From Nocardioides euryhalodurans (lineage in GTDB: Bacteria; Actinomycetota; Actinomycetes; Propionibacteriales; Nocardioidaceae): a stretch of 64,000 bases of DNA. The translations under genes were made by a program, and so were the position numbers. The notes under the pieces were generated by a model that did no database searches, was not told the origin of the DNA, and saw only the letters and a list, made by a program, of their open reading frames with translations. The stretch covers positions 2,544,501-2,608,500 of the forward strand of contig NZ_CP038267.1 of assembly GCF_004564375.1 (NCBI RefSeq), in the 5' to 3' direction. Below are positions 16,526 through 24,646 of the stretch, piece by piece. How positions within the stretch are numbered: the first letter of the stretch is position 1; each line of letters begins with the position of its first letter.

Positions 16526-16562
16526 GCGGGTGGGTGGCTCACGCAACGAGCCACCCACCCGC
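16526..16562 (+). terminator. perfect 15-bp hairpin between peptide and exporter genes
   Basis: GCGGGTGGGTGGCTC (16526-16540) and its exact complement at 16548-16562 flank a 7-nt loop (ACGCAAC). It starts 24 bp after the peptide stop codon and ends 19 bp before the exporter ATG. Such a stem would stop or slow most transcripts, giving more peptide mRNA than exporter mRNA. It lacks a U tract, so it may act partly as an RNA-stabilising 3' end. Confidence 0.7.
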
Positions 16563-16581
16563 CTTCACGAAGGATGACGAG

Positions 16582-18339
16582 ATGGTGACCAGCTGGCAAC
16601 GGCTCGGGGACTGGATGCGGCCCCGGCGCGACGACGACGCCCTGATCGACCACGCCGCCGCCCTCACCCTCGCCCAGGTCTTCCGGCGCTTCTGGCCCAG
16701 GCTGCGCCCGCTGCGCGGCTGGCTCCTGCTGAGCCTGCTGCTGCTCGCGGTGGCACCCCTCATCGAGATCGCCGAGATCCTGCTCTTCCAGCGGCTGGTC
16801 GACGACGTCCTCGTCCCCGTCGAGTACCAGCCGCTGGTCTACCTCGCCCTCGCGTACGTGGGCCTCAACCTCTTCTCCGGCGTCGTGTCCGGCCTCGACG
16901 ACTACCTCGCGACCTGGGTCTCCCAGCGCTTCCTCGTCGACCTCCGGCGCGACGTCTTCCGTCACGTGCTCTCGCTGCCGTCGCACATCCACGACCGCCG
17001 GCGGCTCGGTGACGTGATCTCCCGGCTGACCCAGGACGTGAGCACGGTCGAGCGGTTCATGGTCAGCCAGCTCACCGAGGGCATCGGCGCGGTGGTCCGG
17101 CTGGTGCTGCTCGTCGGCGCGCTCTTCTGGATGCAGTGGGAGCTCGCGCTCGCGTCGCTGCTGGCGGCCCCCGCGCTGTGGTGGGTCTCCTCGCGGTTCG
17201 CCGCGTTCACGAAGACGGCCTCACGGGAGCGCCGGCGCCGCGGCGGCTCGCTGACGACGGTCACCGAGGAGAGCCTGGGCAACGCCACGCTGATGCAGCT
17301 CTACAACGCCGACGACGCCGCCGTCGAGAGCTATCACCGGCAGAACAAGGGGATCGCCGACGCCGAGCTCTCGGGCTCCAAGATCCGCTCCATCTTCCTG
17401 CCTCTGGTCGACCTGATCGAGCTGGTGGCCATCCTGCTGGTCGTGTCGATGGGCGTCTGGGCGCTCGCGACCGACCGGCTCACCCTCGGCGGGCTGCTGG
17501 CCTTCATGACCCTGCTCATCACCTGCTACGGGCCGATCCGGCAGCTCTCGGACCTGCTGCCCGCGCTCTTCTCCGCGACCGCCGGCATCGAGCGGGTCGT
17601 CGAGCTGCTGGAGGAGCCGCTGCCGACCGACGTACCGGGCGCGCGGGAGCTCCGGGTGGACGCCGGCGAGCTGCGGCTCGACCGGGTCACGGTCAGCTAT
17701 CCGGGAGCGAGCCTGCCGGTGCTGCGCGACCTCGACCTGCACGTGCCCGGTGGGGCGGCACTGGCCGTGACCGGGGCCAGCGGGAGTGGCAAGTCCACGC
17801 TGGTCCGGTTGCTGACCCGCCAGCTCGAGGCCGACTCCGGCTCGGTGACCGTCGACGGCCAGGACGTCGCGTCCTGCACCGCCACCTCGGTGCGCGAGGC
17901 GGTGACGGTCGTGCTGCAGGAGACGCTGCTGCTCGACGACACCGTCCGCGCCAACATCGCGCTCGCCCGACCGGGCGCCACCGACGCCGAGGTCGAGCGG
18001 GCCGCGCGGGCGGCCGACGCCCACGACTTCATCCAGGGGCTCCCCGACGGCTACGACACCCGCGTCGGCCAGCGGGGCCGGCTGGTCTCCGGCGGCCAGC
18101 GGCAGCGGCTCGCCCTCGCCCGGGCGCTGCTGCGCGGCAGCCCGGTCCTCGTCCTCGACGAGCCCACCACGGGCCTCGACGACGCCTCGGCCGAGCGCTT
18201 CCTCGCCGCGCTGGCGGAGGTCGCCCGCGACGAGCGCCGGACGGTCCTGGTGATGACCCACGACCCACGCGTGCTGCCGTACGTCGACAGCGTGGTCGTC
18301 CTCGACCCCGCCACCGAGACCCACAGGGAGCCGGTCTGA
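16582..18339 (+). CDS. ABC exporter (fused membrane and ATPase domains)
   Basis: A 585-aa half-transporter of the exporter type, likely homodimeric. Residues ~35-320 form six membrane helices (GWLLLSLLLLAVAPLIEIAEILLF; YLALAYVGLNLFSGVVSGL; VVRLVLLVGALFWMQWELALASLLAA). The ATPase domain has Walker A GASGSGKST, Q-loop VVLQETLLL, signature VSGGQRQR, Walker B VLVLDEPTTGLDD and switch His in MTHDP. There is no N-terminal C39 peptidase, so it would not cleave a leader itself. The ATG at 16582 is the first with a plausible ribosome binding site. Its TGA overlaps the kinase ATG by one base. Confidence 0.92.
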   Translation: MVTSWQRLGDWMRPRRDDDALIDHAAALTLAQVFRRFWPRLRPLRGWLLLSLLLLAVAPLIEIAEILLFQRLVDDVLVPVEYQPLVYLALAYVGLNLFSGVVSGLDDYLATWVSQRFLVDLRRDVFRHVLSLPSHIHDRRRLGDVISRLTQDVSTVERFMVSQLTEGIGAVVRLVLLVGALFWMQWELALASLLAAPALWWVSSRFAAFTKTASRERRRRGGSLTTVTEESLGNATLMQLYNADDAAVESYHRQNKGIADAELSGSKIRSIFLPLVDLIELVAILLVVSMGVWALATDRLTLGGLLAFMTLLITCYGPIRQLSDLLPALFSATAGIERVVELLEEPLPTDVPGARELRVDAGELRLDRVTVSYPGASLPVLRDLDLHVPGGAALAVTGASGSGKSTLVRLLTRQLEADSGSVTVDGQDVASCTATSVREAVTVVLQETLLLDDTVRANIALARPGATDAEVERAARAADAHDFIQGLPDGYDTRVGQRGRLVSGGQRQRLALARALLRGSPVLVLDEPTTGLDDASAERFLAALAEVARDERRTVLVMTHDPRVLPYVDSVVVLDPATETHREPV

Positions 18340-19181
18340 TGCTGGTCGGACGCACCCGTTCCCTGCCCTTCGCGCCGGTGGAGTCAGGCGAGGTGCTGCT
18401 GCCGGGCTACCGCGTGGTGCGGCTGCTCGCCCACGGCAAGCGGCTCGACACCTACGACGCCTGGGACGAGGACCGTGACTGCCGCGTCGTCGTCAAGGTG
18501 CTGCGGGCCGACCGTCGGCACGAGCGCGACGTGGTCGCGTCGGTGCTCCAGGAGGGCCGGCTGGTCACGACGCTGGCCCACCCCCACCTGGTTCGCGGCT
18601 TCGAGGTCGTCGAGCAGCCGCTCCCCGCGGTGGTCCTCGAGACGCTCACGGGGGCGACGCTCGGCGCGCTCGTGGAGGAGCAGCCGATCGGCGCCGCCGA
18701 CGTGACGCAGCTGGGGCTGCAGCTGGTCTCGGTGCTCGGTTACCTCCACCGCCGCGACTGGCTCCACCTCGACCTCAAGCCCGGCAACGTCGTGGTGCAG
18801 GACGGCCGCGCGGTGCTGATCGACCTCAGCCTCGCCGGCCGACCCGGCACCGGGCGGTCCGGCGCCGGGACGCCTGGCTACCTCGCGCCCGAGCAGGCGG
18901 TCGGCCGCGGCCTCTCGCCCGCGACCGACGTCTTCGGCCTGGGCGTGACGCTGAGTGAGTGCCTCTCGGGCGAGCTGCCCTACGGCGAGGAGGCCACCTG
19001 GGAGAGCCGGCGTCGGCTGCCCCTGGTCCACCGGCCGCACCCGCGCGAACCGGTCGCCCTGCCGACCGACGTACCTCCGGAGCTGGCGGGGGCGCTCCGC
19101 GCCTGCGTCGCGCTCGACCCCGCGGAGCGGCCGTCGCTGGCGCGGCTGCGGTCGGTGCTCGGCGACCTCGCGGGAGCCTGA
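18339..19181 (+). CDS. Ser/Thr protein kinase-like protein
   Basis: A 280-aa cytosolic kinase-fold protein with no membrane helix or sensor domain. The ATP-binding Lys53 (VVVKVLR), alpha-C Glu72, and catalytic loop HLDLKPGN (143-150, Asp145) are intact, and GTPGYLAPEQAVGRGLSPATDVFGLGVTLSECLSGELPY is a normal activation and P+1 region. Two departures: the Gly-rich loop reads LLAHGKRLDTYDAW, and the metal-binding DFG is DLS (162-164), which keeps the Asp. It is probably active. One-base overlap with the exporter gene makes it translationally coupled; the nearest candidate substrates are the RS-repeat peptide and the exporter. Confidence 0.88.
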   Translation: MLVGRTRSLPFAPVESGEVLLPGYRVVRLLAHGKRLDTYDAWDEDRDCRVVVKVLRADRRHERDVVASVLQEGRLVTTLAHPHLVRGFEVVEQPLPAVVLETLTGATLGALVEEQPIGAADVTQLGLQLVSVLGYLHRRDWLHLDLKPGNVVVQDGRAVLIDLSLAGRPGTGRSGAGTPGYLAPEQAVGRGLSPATDVFGLGVTLSECLSGELPYGEEATWESRRRLPLVHRPHPREPVALPTDVPPELAGALRACVALDPAERPSLARLRSVLGDLAGA

Positions 19182-19238
19182 GCCGCTGCCTCGGGCGCGC
19201 CTCTCGACTGCCGGCGCCGCTACCAGCACGATCACCTC

Positions 19239-20660
19239 ATGCCCACCTGGCGGTTGCCGCACTCCCTGACCCCCCGCAGCATGCGGGTGCGGATCCTGGC
19301 GGTGGTGGTCGGGCTGCTGCTGCTCTCCGCGGTCGGCTCCAGCATCGTGCTGCGGACGGTGCTGCTCGAGCAGCTCGACGAGGAGATCCGGGTCGACCTC
19401 CAGCAGGAGGCAGCGGAGTTCCGGCTGCTCGAGGGTGGGACCGACCCGGCGACCGGGGAGCCGTTCGCCGACCTCGAGTCGCTGTTCGACGTCTACTTCT
19501 CGCGCGAGGTCCCCGACGAGGGCGAGACCCTGCTGGCCTTCGTCGGCGAGGACCTCCACGACTCGCGGCGTGCCCAGGACGGTGCCGCCGTGACCCAGCT
19601 GGCCGAGCCGATCGCGTACTGGCAGTCGCTGGAGCAGGAGCGCTCCGGCACCATCGACACCGCCCTCGGCGAGGCCGGCTACGTCGCGATCCCGGTCACG
19701 GGCCGCGACGGCAGCGAGGGGCTGTTCGTGGTGGCCAACTTCCCCTCGTTCGAGCAGCAGGAGATCGAGGAGGCCGTACGCCTGCGGCTCACGATCGAGC
19801 TGCTGACGCTGCTGGTGGCGGCCGGCCTGGGCCTGGTGCTCGCCGGCCGGGTGCTGCGGCCGCTGCGCGACCTGGCGACCACGGCGCGCGAGATCTCCGA
19901 GACCGACCTGTCCCAGCGGATCCCTGTCACCGGCAACGACGAGGCCTCGCAGATCGCCGCCACCTTCAACGACATGCTCACCCGGCTCGAGGCGGCGCTG
20001 ACCAACCAGCGGCGGTTCCTCGACGAGGCGAGCCACGAGCTACGGACCCCGCTCACCGTGGTGCGTGGGCACGCCGAGCTGCTCGAGCTGGCCGACGGTC
20101 CCGAGGGGCGGGCCGAGACGGTCGCGCTGATCACCGACGAGGTCGACCGGATGGGCACCATCGTCGACGGACTCTTCACCCTGGCGCGGACCGAGCAGCC
20201 GGACTTCGTCACCCTGCAGCCCCTCGACGCGGCCGAGGTGGTGCGCGAGACCCACCGCAAGGCGACCGCGATCGCCGACCGCGAGTGGCTGCTCGAGGTG
20301 GACGACGAGGTGCCGGTGCTCGCCGACCGGCACCGGCTGACCCAAGCCCTGCTGCAGCTGGCCGACAACGCGGTGAAGCACACCGGTCCGGACGACACGG
20401 TCCGGCTCGGGGTCCAGGGCCGTGACGGGCAGGCGGTGGTGTGGGTCGACGACACCGGGCCCGGGGTCCCGGTGAGCGAGGCGGAGCGGATCTTCGAGCG
20501 GTTCCAGCGCGCCGAGCCCACGAGCGACCACTCCGGTGCCGGGCTGGGACTCGCGATCGTGGCGGCGATCGCCTCGGCCCACCACGGGTCGGCGCGGCTG
20601 GTGCCCAAGGACGGGCCGGGCGCCCGCTTCGAGCTGCGGATCCCGCTGCGGAACACCTGA
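19239..20660 (+). CDS. sensor histidine kinase (orphan)
   Basis: A 473-aa membrane sensor. It has TM1 (ILAVVVGLLLLSAVGSSIVL), an extracytoplasmic domain of about 150 residues, TM2 (LTIELLTLLVAAGLGLVLA), HAMP (RPLRDLATTAREISETDLSQRIPVTGNDE), the phospho-acceptor SHELRTP, then the ATPase with NAVKH, DTGPGVP, ERFQRAEP and GAGLGLAI. All motifs look functional. No response regulator gene lies on either side, so its partner is elsewhere. CACGAT ends 6 nt before the ATG, suggesting its own leaderless promoter separate from the kinase gene. Confidence 0.92.
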   Translation: MPTWRLPHSLTPRSMRVRILAVVVGLLLLSAVGSSIVLRTVLLEQLDEEIRVDLQQEAAEFRLLEGGTDPATGEPFADLESLFDVYFSREVPDEGETLLAFVGEDLHDSRRAQDGAAVTQLAEPIAYWQSLEQERSGTIDTALGEAGYVAIPVTGRDGSEGLFVVANFPSFEQQEIEEAVRLRLTIELLTLLVAAGLGLVLAGRVLRPLRDLATTAREISETDLSQRIPVTGNDEASQIAATFNDMLTRLEAALTNQRRFLDEASHELRTPLTVVRGHAELLELADGPEGRAETVALITDEVDRMGTIVDGLFTLARTEQPDFVTLQPLDAAEVVRETHRKATAIADREWLLEVDDEVPVLADRHRLTQALLQLADNAVKHTGPDDTVRLGVQGRDGQAVVWVDDTGPGVPVSEAERIFERFQRAEPTSDHSGAGLGLAIVAAIASAHHGSARLVPKDGPGARFELRIPLRNT

Positions 20661-20711
20661 GGCCCCTGCTCTGTTGTGTCCTCGCACCACGAGAAGAGAG
20701 GGGTCACGACC

Positions 20712-21068
20712 ATGACCATGAACGTCACCGCCATGCTGGAGCGCCTCGACGCCTACGACGCCTGGCGCTGGGCCCTCGACCTCTTCGAGCACAAGGACTA
20801 CTACGCCGCGGCCGACGTGCTGCGCCACCTCGTCGACACCCACCCGCACGACGCGGAGCTGGGCGAGGCGCGTGAGCTGCTCGCCCGCAGCTACTACCAC
20901 TCGGCCCAGCTGGGCCGGGCGGTCGAGGCCGCGCGGGACGCGCTCGAGCACGACCCCACGAACGCCTACGCAGCGCTGCTGCTCGCCCGCGCGCTCGAGC
21001 GGTCCTCCCGGCTCGCGGAGGCCGACGGCGCGCGGAGGATGGCCACCGCGCTGGGAGCCGCCGCCTGA
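20712..21068 (+). CDS. small TPR-repeat protein
   Basis: A 118-aa soluble protein made largely of helix pairs. FEHKDYYAAADVLRHLVDTHPHD, ELLARSYYHSAQLGRAVEAARDALEHDP and AYAALLLARALERSSRLAEAD fit tetratricopeptide repeats, so it is probably a protein-protein adaptor. The ATG at 20712 follows GAGAGGGG. Its TGA shares a base with the ATG of the LLM-hemerythrin gene (TGATG), linking their expression. Confidence 0.8.
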   Translation: MTMNVTAMLERLDAYDAWRWALDLFEHKDYYAAADVLRHLVDTHPHDAELGEARELLARSYYHSAQLGRAVEAARDALEHDPTNAYAALLLARALERSSRLAEADGARRMATALGAAA

Positions 21069-22627
21069 TGCCGGACCTCGAGCAGGAGCTGGAGTTCGGG
21101 ATCTTCCCGACGCCGGACGCGGCGCGCATCGAGGACCTGCTGGGGCTGGTCCAGCTGGCCGAGGTCGAGGGTCTCGACCTCGTGTCCGTGCAGGACCACC
21201 CCTACCAGGCCAGGCACGTCGACACCTGGACGCTGCTGTCCGTGCTCGGCGCGCGGACCAGCTCGATCCGACTCGCCCCCAACGTGGCCAGCCTGCCGCT
21301 GCGGCAGCCGGTCGTGCTGGCCAAGGCCGCCGCCACGCTCGACCTGCTCACCGGCGGGCGGGTCGAGCTCGGCCTGGGTGCCGGTGCGTTCTGGGACGCG
21401 ATCGTCGCGGCCGGCGGACCCCGGCGAACGCCCGGGGAGGCGGTCGATGCCCTCACCGAGGCGGTCCGGCTGATCAAGGCCTTCTGGGCGGGCGGCACGG
21501 TCCGCTTCGAGGGCGAGCACTACCGGGCGGTCGGGCTGCACGCCGGGCCGCAGCCTGCCCACGACATCCCGATCTGGCTGGGCGCCTACAAGCCGCGGAT
21601 GCTGCGGCTGACCGGTCGGCTGGCCGACGGCTGGGTTCCGAGCATGGGCTACGCCGACCCGGCCGCGCTGCCGGACCTGGCCGCCGCCGTCGACGAGGCG
21701 GCCGTCGCGGCCGGTCGGTCGCCGGCCTCGGTCAAGCGGGTCTACAACGTCTTCGGCCAGTTCGGCACCGGCAGCGGCTTCCTCCGCGGCCGGCCGCAGG
21801 AGTGGGCGGAGCAGCTGGCCGAGCTCACGCTCGAGGTCGGGATGAGCAGCTACGTCCTCGGGACCGACGACCCCGACGACGTACGCCGGTGGGCGGCCGA
21901 GGTCGCCCCGGCGACCCGGGAGCTGGTCGACGCCGAGCGCGCTCGGCGGGCTTCGGGTGAGGGGCCTGCCGTCCCGCCCGCCCCGGTCGAGCCGGTGGCG
22001 GCCGGCGGGTCGGCACTCGCGGTCACGCCGACGCCCGACGACGGCTCCCGGCTCACGGGCCCGCTGGCGTGGCAGGAGGATGCACGGCCCAGCCACGACG
22101 AGCCCGTCGACGCGACGTACGACCCGGCGACCCAGCTCGCCGCCCAGCACCTCGTCGACATCCACGACGGGCTGCGGGCCGAGCTGGCCCAGGTACGCGA
22201 CGTGCTCGACCAGGTCCGGCGCGGCCACGTCAGCGTCGGTGCCGCGCGGTCGGTCATCAACACGATGACGATGCGGCAGAACAACTGGACGCTGGGTGCC
22301 TACTGCGAGTCCTACTGCCGGATCGTCACCGGCCACCACACGCTCGAGGACCGAAGCCTCTTCCCGCACCTGCGTCGCAGCGAACCGGGCCTCGGCCCGG
22401 TCCTCGACCGGCTCGCGCACGAGCACGACGTGATCCACGACGTGCTCGAGCAGTTCGACCGCGCGCTCGTGCAGCTGGTCGGCAGGGACGGCACCGGCGA
22501 GTCCGGCCGGCAGGCGCTCGACGACGTCCAGCACGCCGTCGACCTGCTCACCGACACGCTGCTCTCCCACCTGGCCTACGAGGAGCGCGAGCTGATCGGT
22601 CCGCTGGCGCGGCACGGGACGGCCTGA
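21068..22627 (+). CDS. LLM flavin-dependent oxidoreductase fused to hemerythrin-like domain
   Basis: A 519-aa two-domain protein. Residues 1-~290 form a luciferase-like TIM barrel, F420- or FMN-dependent (FGIFPTPDAARIEDLLGLVQLAEVEGLDLVSVQDHPY; LTGGRVELGLGAGAFWDAI; PIWLGAYKPRMLRLTGRLADGWVP). After a Pro/Ala-rich linker, residues ~355-515 are a four-helix hemerythrin-like domain with iron-ligand candidates in HLVDIHDGL, VTGHHTLEDRSLFPHL, LAHEHDVIHDVLEQF and LLSHLAYEERELI. This suggests a redox enzyme with a built-in oxygen- or iron-binding domain. It is translationally coupled to the TPR protein. Confidence 0.88.
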   Translation: MPDLEQELEFGIFPTPDAARIEDLLGLVQLAEVEGLDLVSVQDHPYQARHVDTWTLLSVLGARTSSIRLAPNVASLPLRQPVVLAKAAATLDLLTGGRVELGLGAGAFWDAIVAAGGPRRTPGEAVDALTEAVRLIKAFWAGGTVRFEGEHYRAVGLHAGPQPAHDIPIWLGAYKPRMLRLTGRLADGWVPSMGYADPAALPDLAAAVDEAAVAAGRSPASVKRVYNVFGQFGTGSGFLRGRPQEWAEQLAELTLEVGMSSYVLGTDDPDDVRRWAAEVAPATRELVDAERARRASGEGPAVPPAPVEPVAAGGSALAVTPTPDDGSRLTGPLAWQEDARPSHDEPVDATYDPATQLAAQHLVDIHDGLRAELAQVRDVLDQVRRGHVSVGAARSVINTMTMRQNNWTLGAYCESYCRIVTGHHTLEDRSLFPHLRRSEPGLGPVLDRLAHEHDVIHDVLEQFDRALVQLVGRDGTGESGRQALDDVQHAVDLLTDTLLSHLAYEERELIGPLARHGTA

Positions 22628-22682
22628 GGGCGCCCGGGTAGTCGCGTGCAAGAGACGAGGGCGGTTCCCTAGGCTCTGTCGG

Positions 22683-23111
22683 GTGCCATCGGTCAAGCAG
22701 GTCCAGGTCACCTTCGACTGTGCCGAGCCCGAGCGCCTCGCCCGCTTCTGGTGCGAGGTGCTGGGCTACGTCCCCCCTCCGCCGCCGGAGGGATTCGCGT
22801 CGTGGGACGCCCTCAACGACTCCCTGCCGCCCGAGGAACGGGACGCGTCGTTCGCGTGCACGGACCCCACGGGGGTGGGCCCGCGGCTGTACTTCCAGCG
22901 CGTGCCCGAGGGCAAGGTCGCCAAGAACCGGCTGCACCTCGACGTACGCGTCGGCACCGGCCTGGTCGGCGAGGAGCGGCTGGCCGTGCTCGAGGCCGAG
23001 TGCGCCCGGCTGCTCCCGCTCGGCGCGACCCGCGTACGCCTGCTCTACGACGGCACCGACTCGTGCATCGTGATGCAGGACGTCGAGGGCAACGAGTTCT
23101 GCCTGGACTGA
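22683..23111 (+). CDS. VOC-fold (glyoxalase-like) protein
   Basis: A 142-aa glyoxalase_6-type protein: VTFDCAEPERLARFWCEVLGYVPPPPPEG, YFQRVPEGKVAKNRLHLDVRVG and IVMQDVEGNEFCLD. The insert PPPPPEGFASWDALNDSLPPEERD is typical of one actinobacterial subgroup. Role unknown. The GTG start lies 7 nt after TAGGCT (22670-22675), so the mRNA is probably leaderless. Confidence 0.85.
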   Translation: MPSVKQVQVTFDCAEPERLARFWCEVLGYVPPPPPEGFASWDALNDSLPPEERDASFACTDPTGVGPRLYFQRVPEGKVAKNRLHLDVRVGTGLVGEERLAVLEAECARLLPLGATRVRLLYDGTDSCIVMQDVEGNEFCLD

Positions 23112-23177
23112 CCTCGGCAGCACCGGACGGCGCACCAGCCACCGCCCACTCCCGCCTTGCTGCCGCGCCCGTGCGAG

Positions 23178-23624
23178 TCAGGCGGGGTCGGTCCGGGCGT
23201 AGCGGTCGAACGTGGAGGCCCACATCCGGGCGAAGAGCCGACCCGCCGGTCCGTGGTGGAGCAGGAAGACGATCGGCTTCTGCCAGCCGCGGGCACCGGT
23301 GCTGGTCCACTCGACGTGGACCCTGCTCCCGCCACGGACGCTCGGGTCGGCTCGCACCAGTCCTTCGCCGCCCCCGCCGTAGCTGCTCTCCACGACCGTC
23401 CAGCGCACCACGTCCGGGTCCGACCAGTCGTAGCGCGCGACCACCCAGAACGGCGACCCGGACGTGCTCTCCCGGGCGACCGCCCAGGTGTCGCCGAGCT
23501 CGCGCAGCTCGTACGCGTTCGCATCGAGCGTCCGGCTCCAGATCTGCCCCCGACGCTCGCTGAAGTCCGTCAACGCGCGCCTCACCTGCTCAGGAGTGGC
23601 CACGGTCTCGAGGTCGAACCGCAT
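23178..23624 (-). CDS. SRPBCC-fold protein
   Basis: A 148-aa protein with the pattern of a START/SRPBCC ligand-binding fold: MRFDLETVATPEQVRRALTDFSERRGQIW opens it, strands such as VVARYDWSDPDVVRWTVVESSY follow, and it ends in a long helix (PAGRLFARMWASTFDRYA). No catalytic residues are obvious. I take the ATG at 23624, where homology-like sequence starts, over longer forms. It is a single gene between VOC and PPK2 genes. Confidence 0.72.
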   Translation of the reverse strand: MRFDLETVATPEQVRRALTDFSERRGQIWSRTLDANAYELRELGDTWAVARESTSGSPFWVVARYDWSDPDVVRWTVVESSYGGGGEGLVRADPSVRGGSRVHVEWTSTGARGWQKPIVFLLHHGPAGRLFARMWASTFDRYARTDPA

Positions 23625-23772
23625 GGTCCATGGTCGCCCTCGGGGGAACGGGCGTCCAGCGGCCCCCGGCCCGCGCGTCGGTCGTCCGTCGGGAGAGGTC
23701 CTTGCGCACGGTCGAGGACCGGGAGCAGGGTGATCCCACGTGGGACGGACCGTGTCCCCGGGGAGGACCGTC

Positions 23773-24636
23773 ATGGCAGCGCACAGCACTCCGCCCGAGG
23801 GCGCCGACGACGTCCACCACCGGGCGAGGACGCAGCACGACCCGAAGCACTACACGCAGAAGGGCCAGCTGCGCAGCGCCTTCTACGAGGACGAGATGGC
23901 GCGGCTGCAGGAGCAGCTGGTGCTGCTGCAGTACTGGATCCAGAGCCAGGGCCTCAAGGTGCTCGTGATCTTCGAGGGCCGTGGCTCGGCCGGCAAGGGC
24001 GGGATGATCAAGCGGATCACCGAGCGCACCAGCCCCCGTACGGTTCGCGTCGTCGCCCTGCCCAAGCCCACCGAGCGCGAGCGGACGCAGTGGTACTTCC
24101 AGCGGTACGTCGAGCACCTCCCGGCCGCCGGCGAGATGGTCCTCTTCGACCGCAGCTGGTACAACCGCTCGAACGTCGAGTGGGTGATGGACTACTGCAC
24201 GGAGGAGGAGCACCAGGAGTTCCTGCGCTCGTGCCCGGAGTTCGAGCGGATGCTGGTCCGGTCCGGGATCGTCGTGCTGAAGTACTGGTTCTCCGTCTCG
24301 TTCGAGGAGCAGCGCCGTCGCTTCGAGGCGCGCAACGCCGAGCCGCTCAAGCGCTGGAAGCTCTCCGACATGGACCTCGCCGAGCACGAGCTCTACGTCC
24401 GCTACTCGATGGCGAAGGACACCACCTTCCAGTTCACCGACATCAAGCAGGCGCCCTGGTACGTCGTCCCCTCCGACGACAAGAAGGCGGCGCGCCTCAA
24501 CTGCATCTCCCACCTGCTCAGCCAGTTCGACTACGAGGACGTGGCGCCCGACGTCGTCACGCTGCCGGACATGAAGAACCTGCCGTACGTCCGCCCGCCG
24601 ATGCACGAGCAGACGTTCGTGCCCCAGGTCTACTGA
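23773..24636 (+). CDS. ppk2: polyphosphate kinase 2 (PPK2)
   Basis: A 287-aa PPK2 that transfers phosphate between polyphosphate and nucleoside diphosphates. Walker A is FEGRGSAGKGG, followed by MIKRITERTSPRTVRVVALPKPTERERTQWYFQRYVEHLPAAGEMVLFDRSWYNR, containing the lid module and Walker B Asp. SFEEQRRRFEARNAEPLKRWKLSDMDLAE is also diagnostic. Single-domain length suggests class I. The ATG (MAAHST) has GGAGG upstream, which decides it over an earlier one. Monocistronic. Confidence 0.95.
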   Translation: MAAHSTPPEGADDVHHRARTQHDPKHYTQKGQLRSAFYEDEMARLQEQLVLLQYWIQSQGLKVLVIFEGRGSAGKGGMIKRITERTSPRTVRVVALPKPTERERTQWYFQRYVEHLPAAGEMVLFDRSWYNRSNVEWVMDYCTEEEHQEFLRSCPEFERMLVRSGIVVLKYWFSVSFEEQRRRFEARNAEPLKRWKLSDMDLAEHELYVRYSMAKDTTFQFTDIKQAPWYVVPSDDKKAARLNCISHLLSQFDYEDVAPDVVTLPDMKNLPYVRPPMHEQTFVPQVY

Positions 24637-24646
24637 GGGCCCCGGG

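Noticed and set aside
16246..16581. Upstream in-frame extension of the ABC exporter
   Set aside because: The extension runs through the small peptide gene and the 15-bp hairpin and has no family similarity; the ATG at 16582 matches the normal exporter N-terminus.
16349..19181. Class III/IV lanthipeptide cluster
   Set aside because: The kinase lacks lyase and cyclase domains, and the peptide has Ser but no Cys for ring formation.
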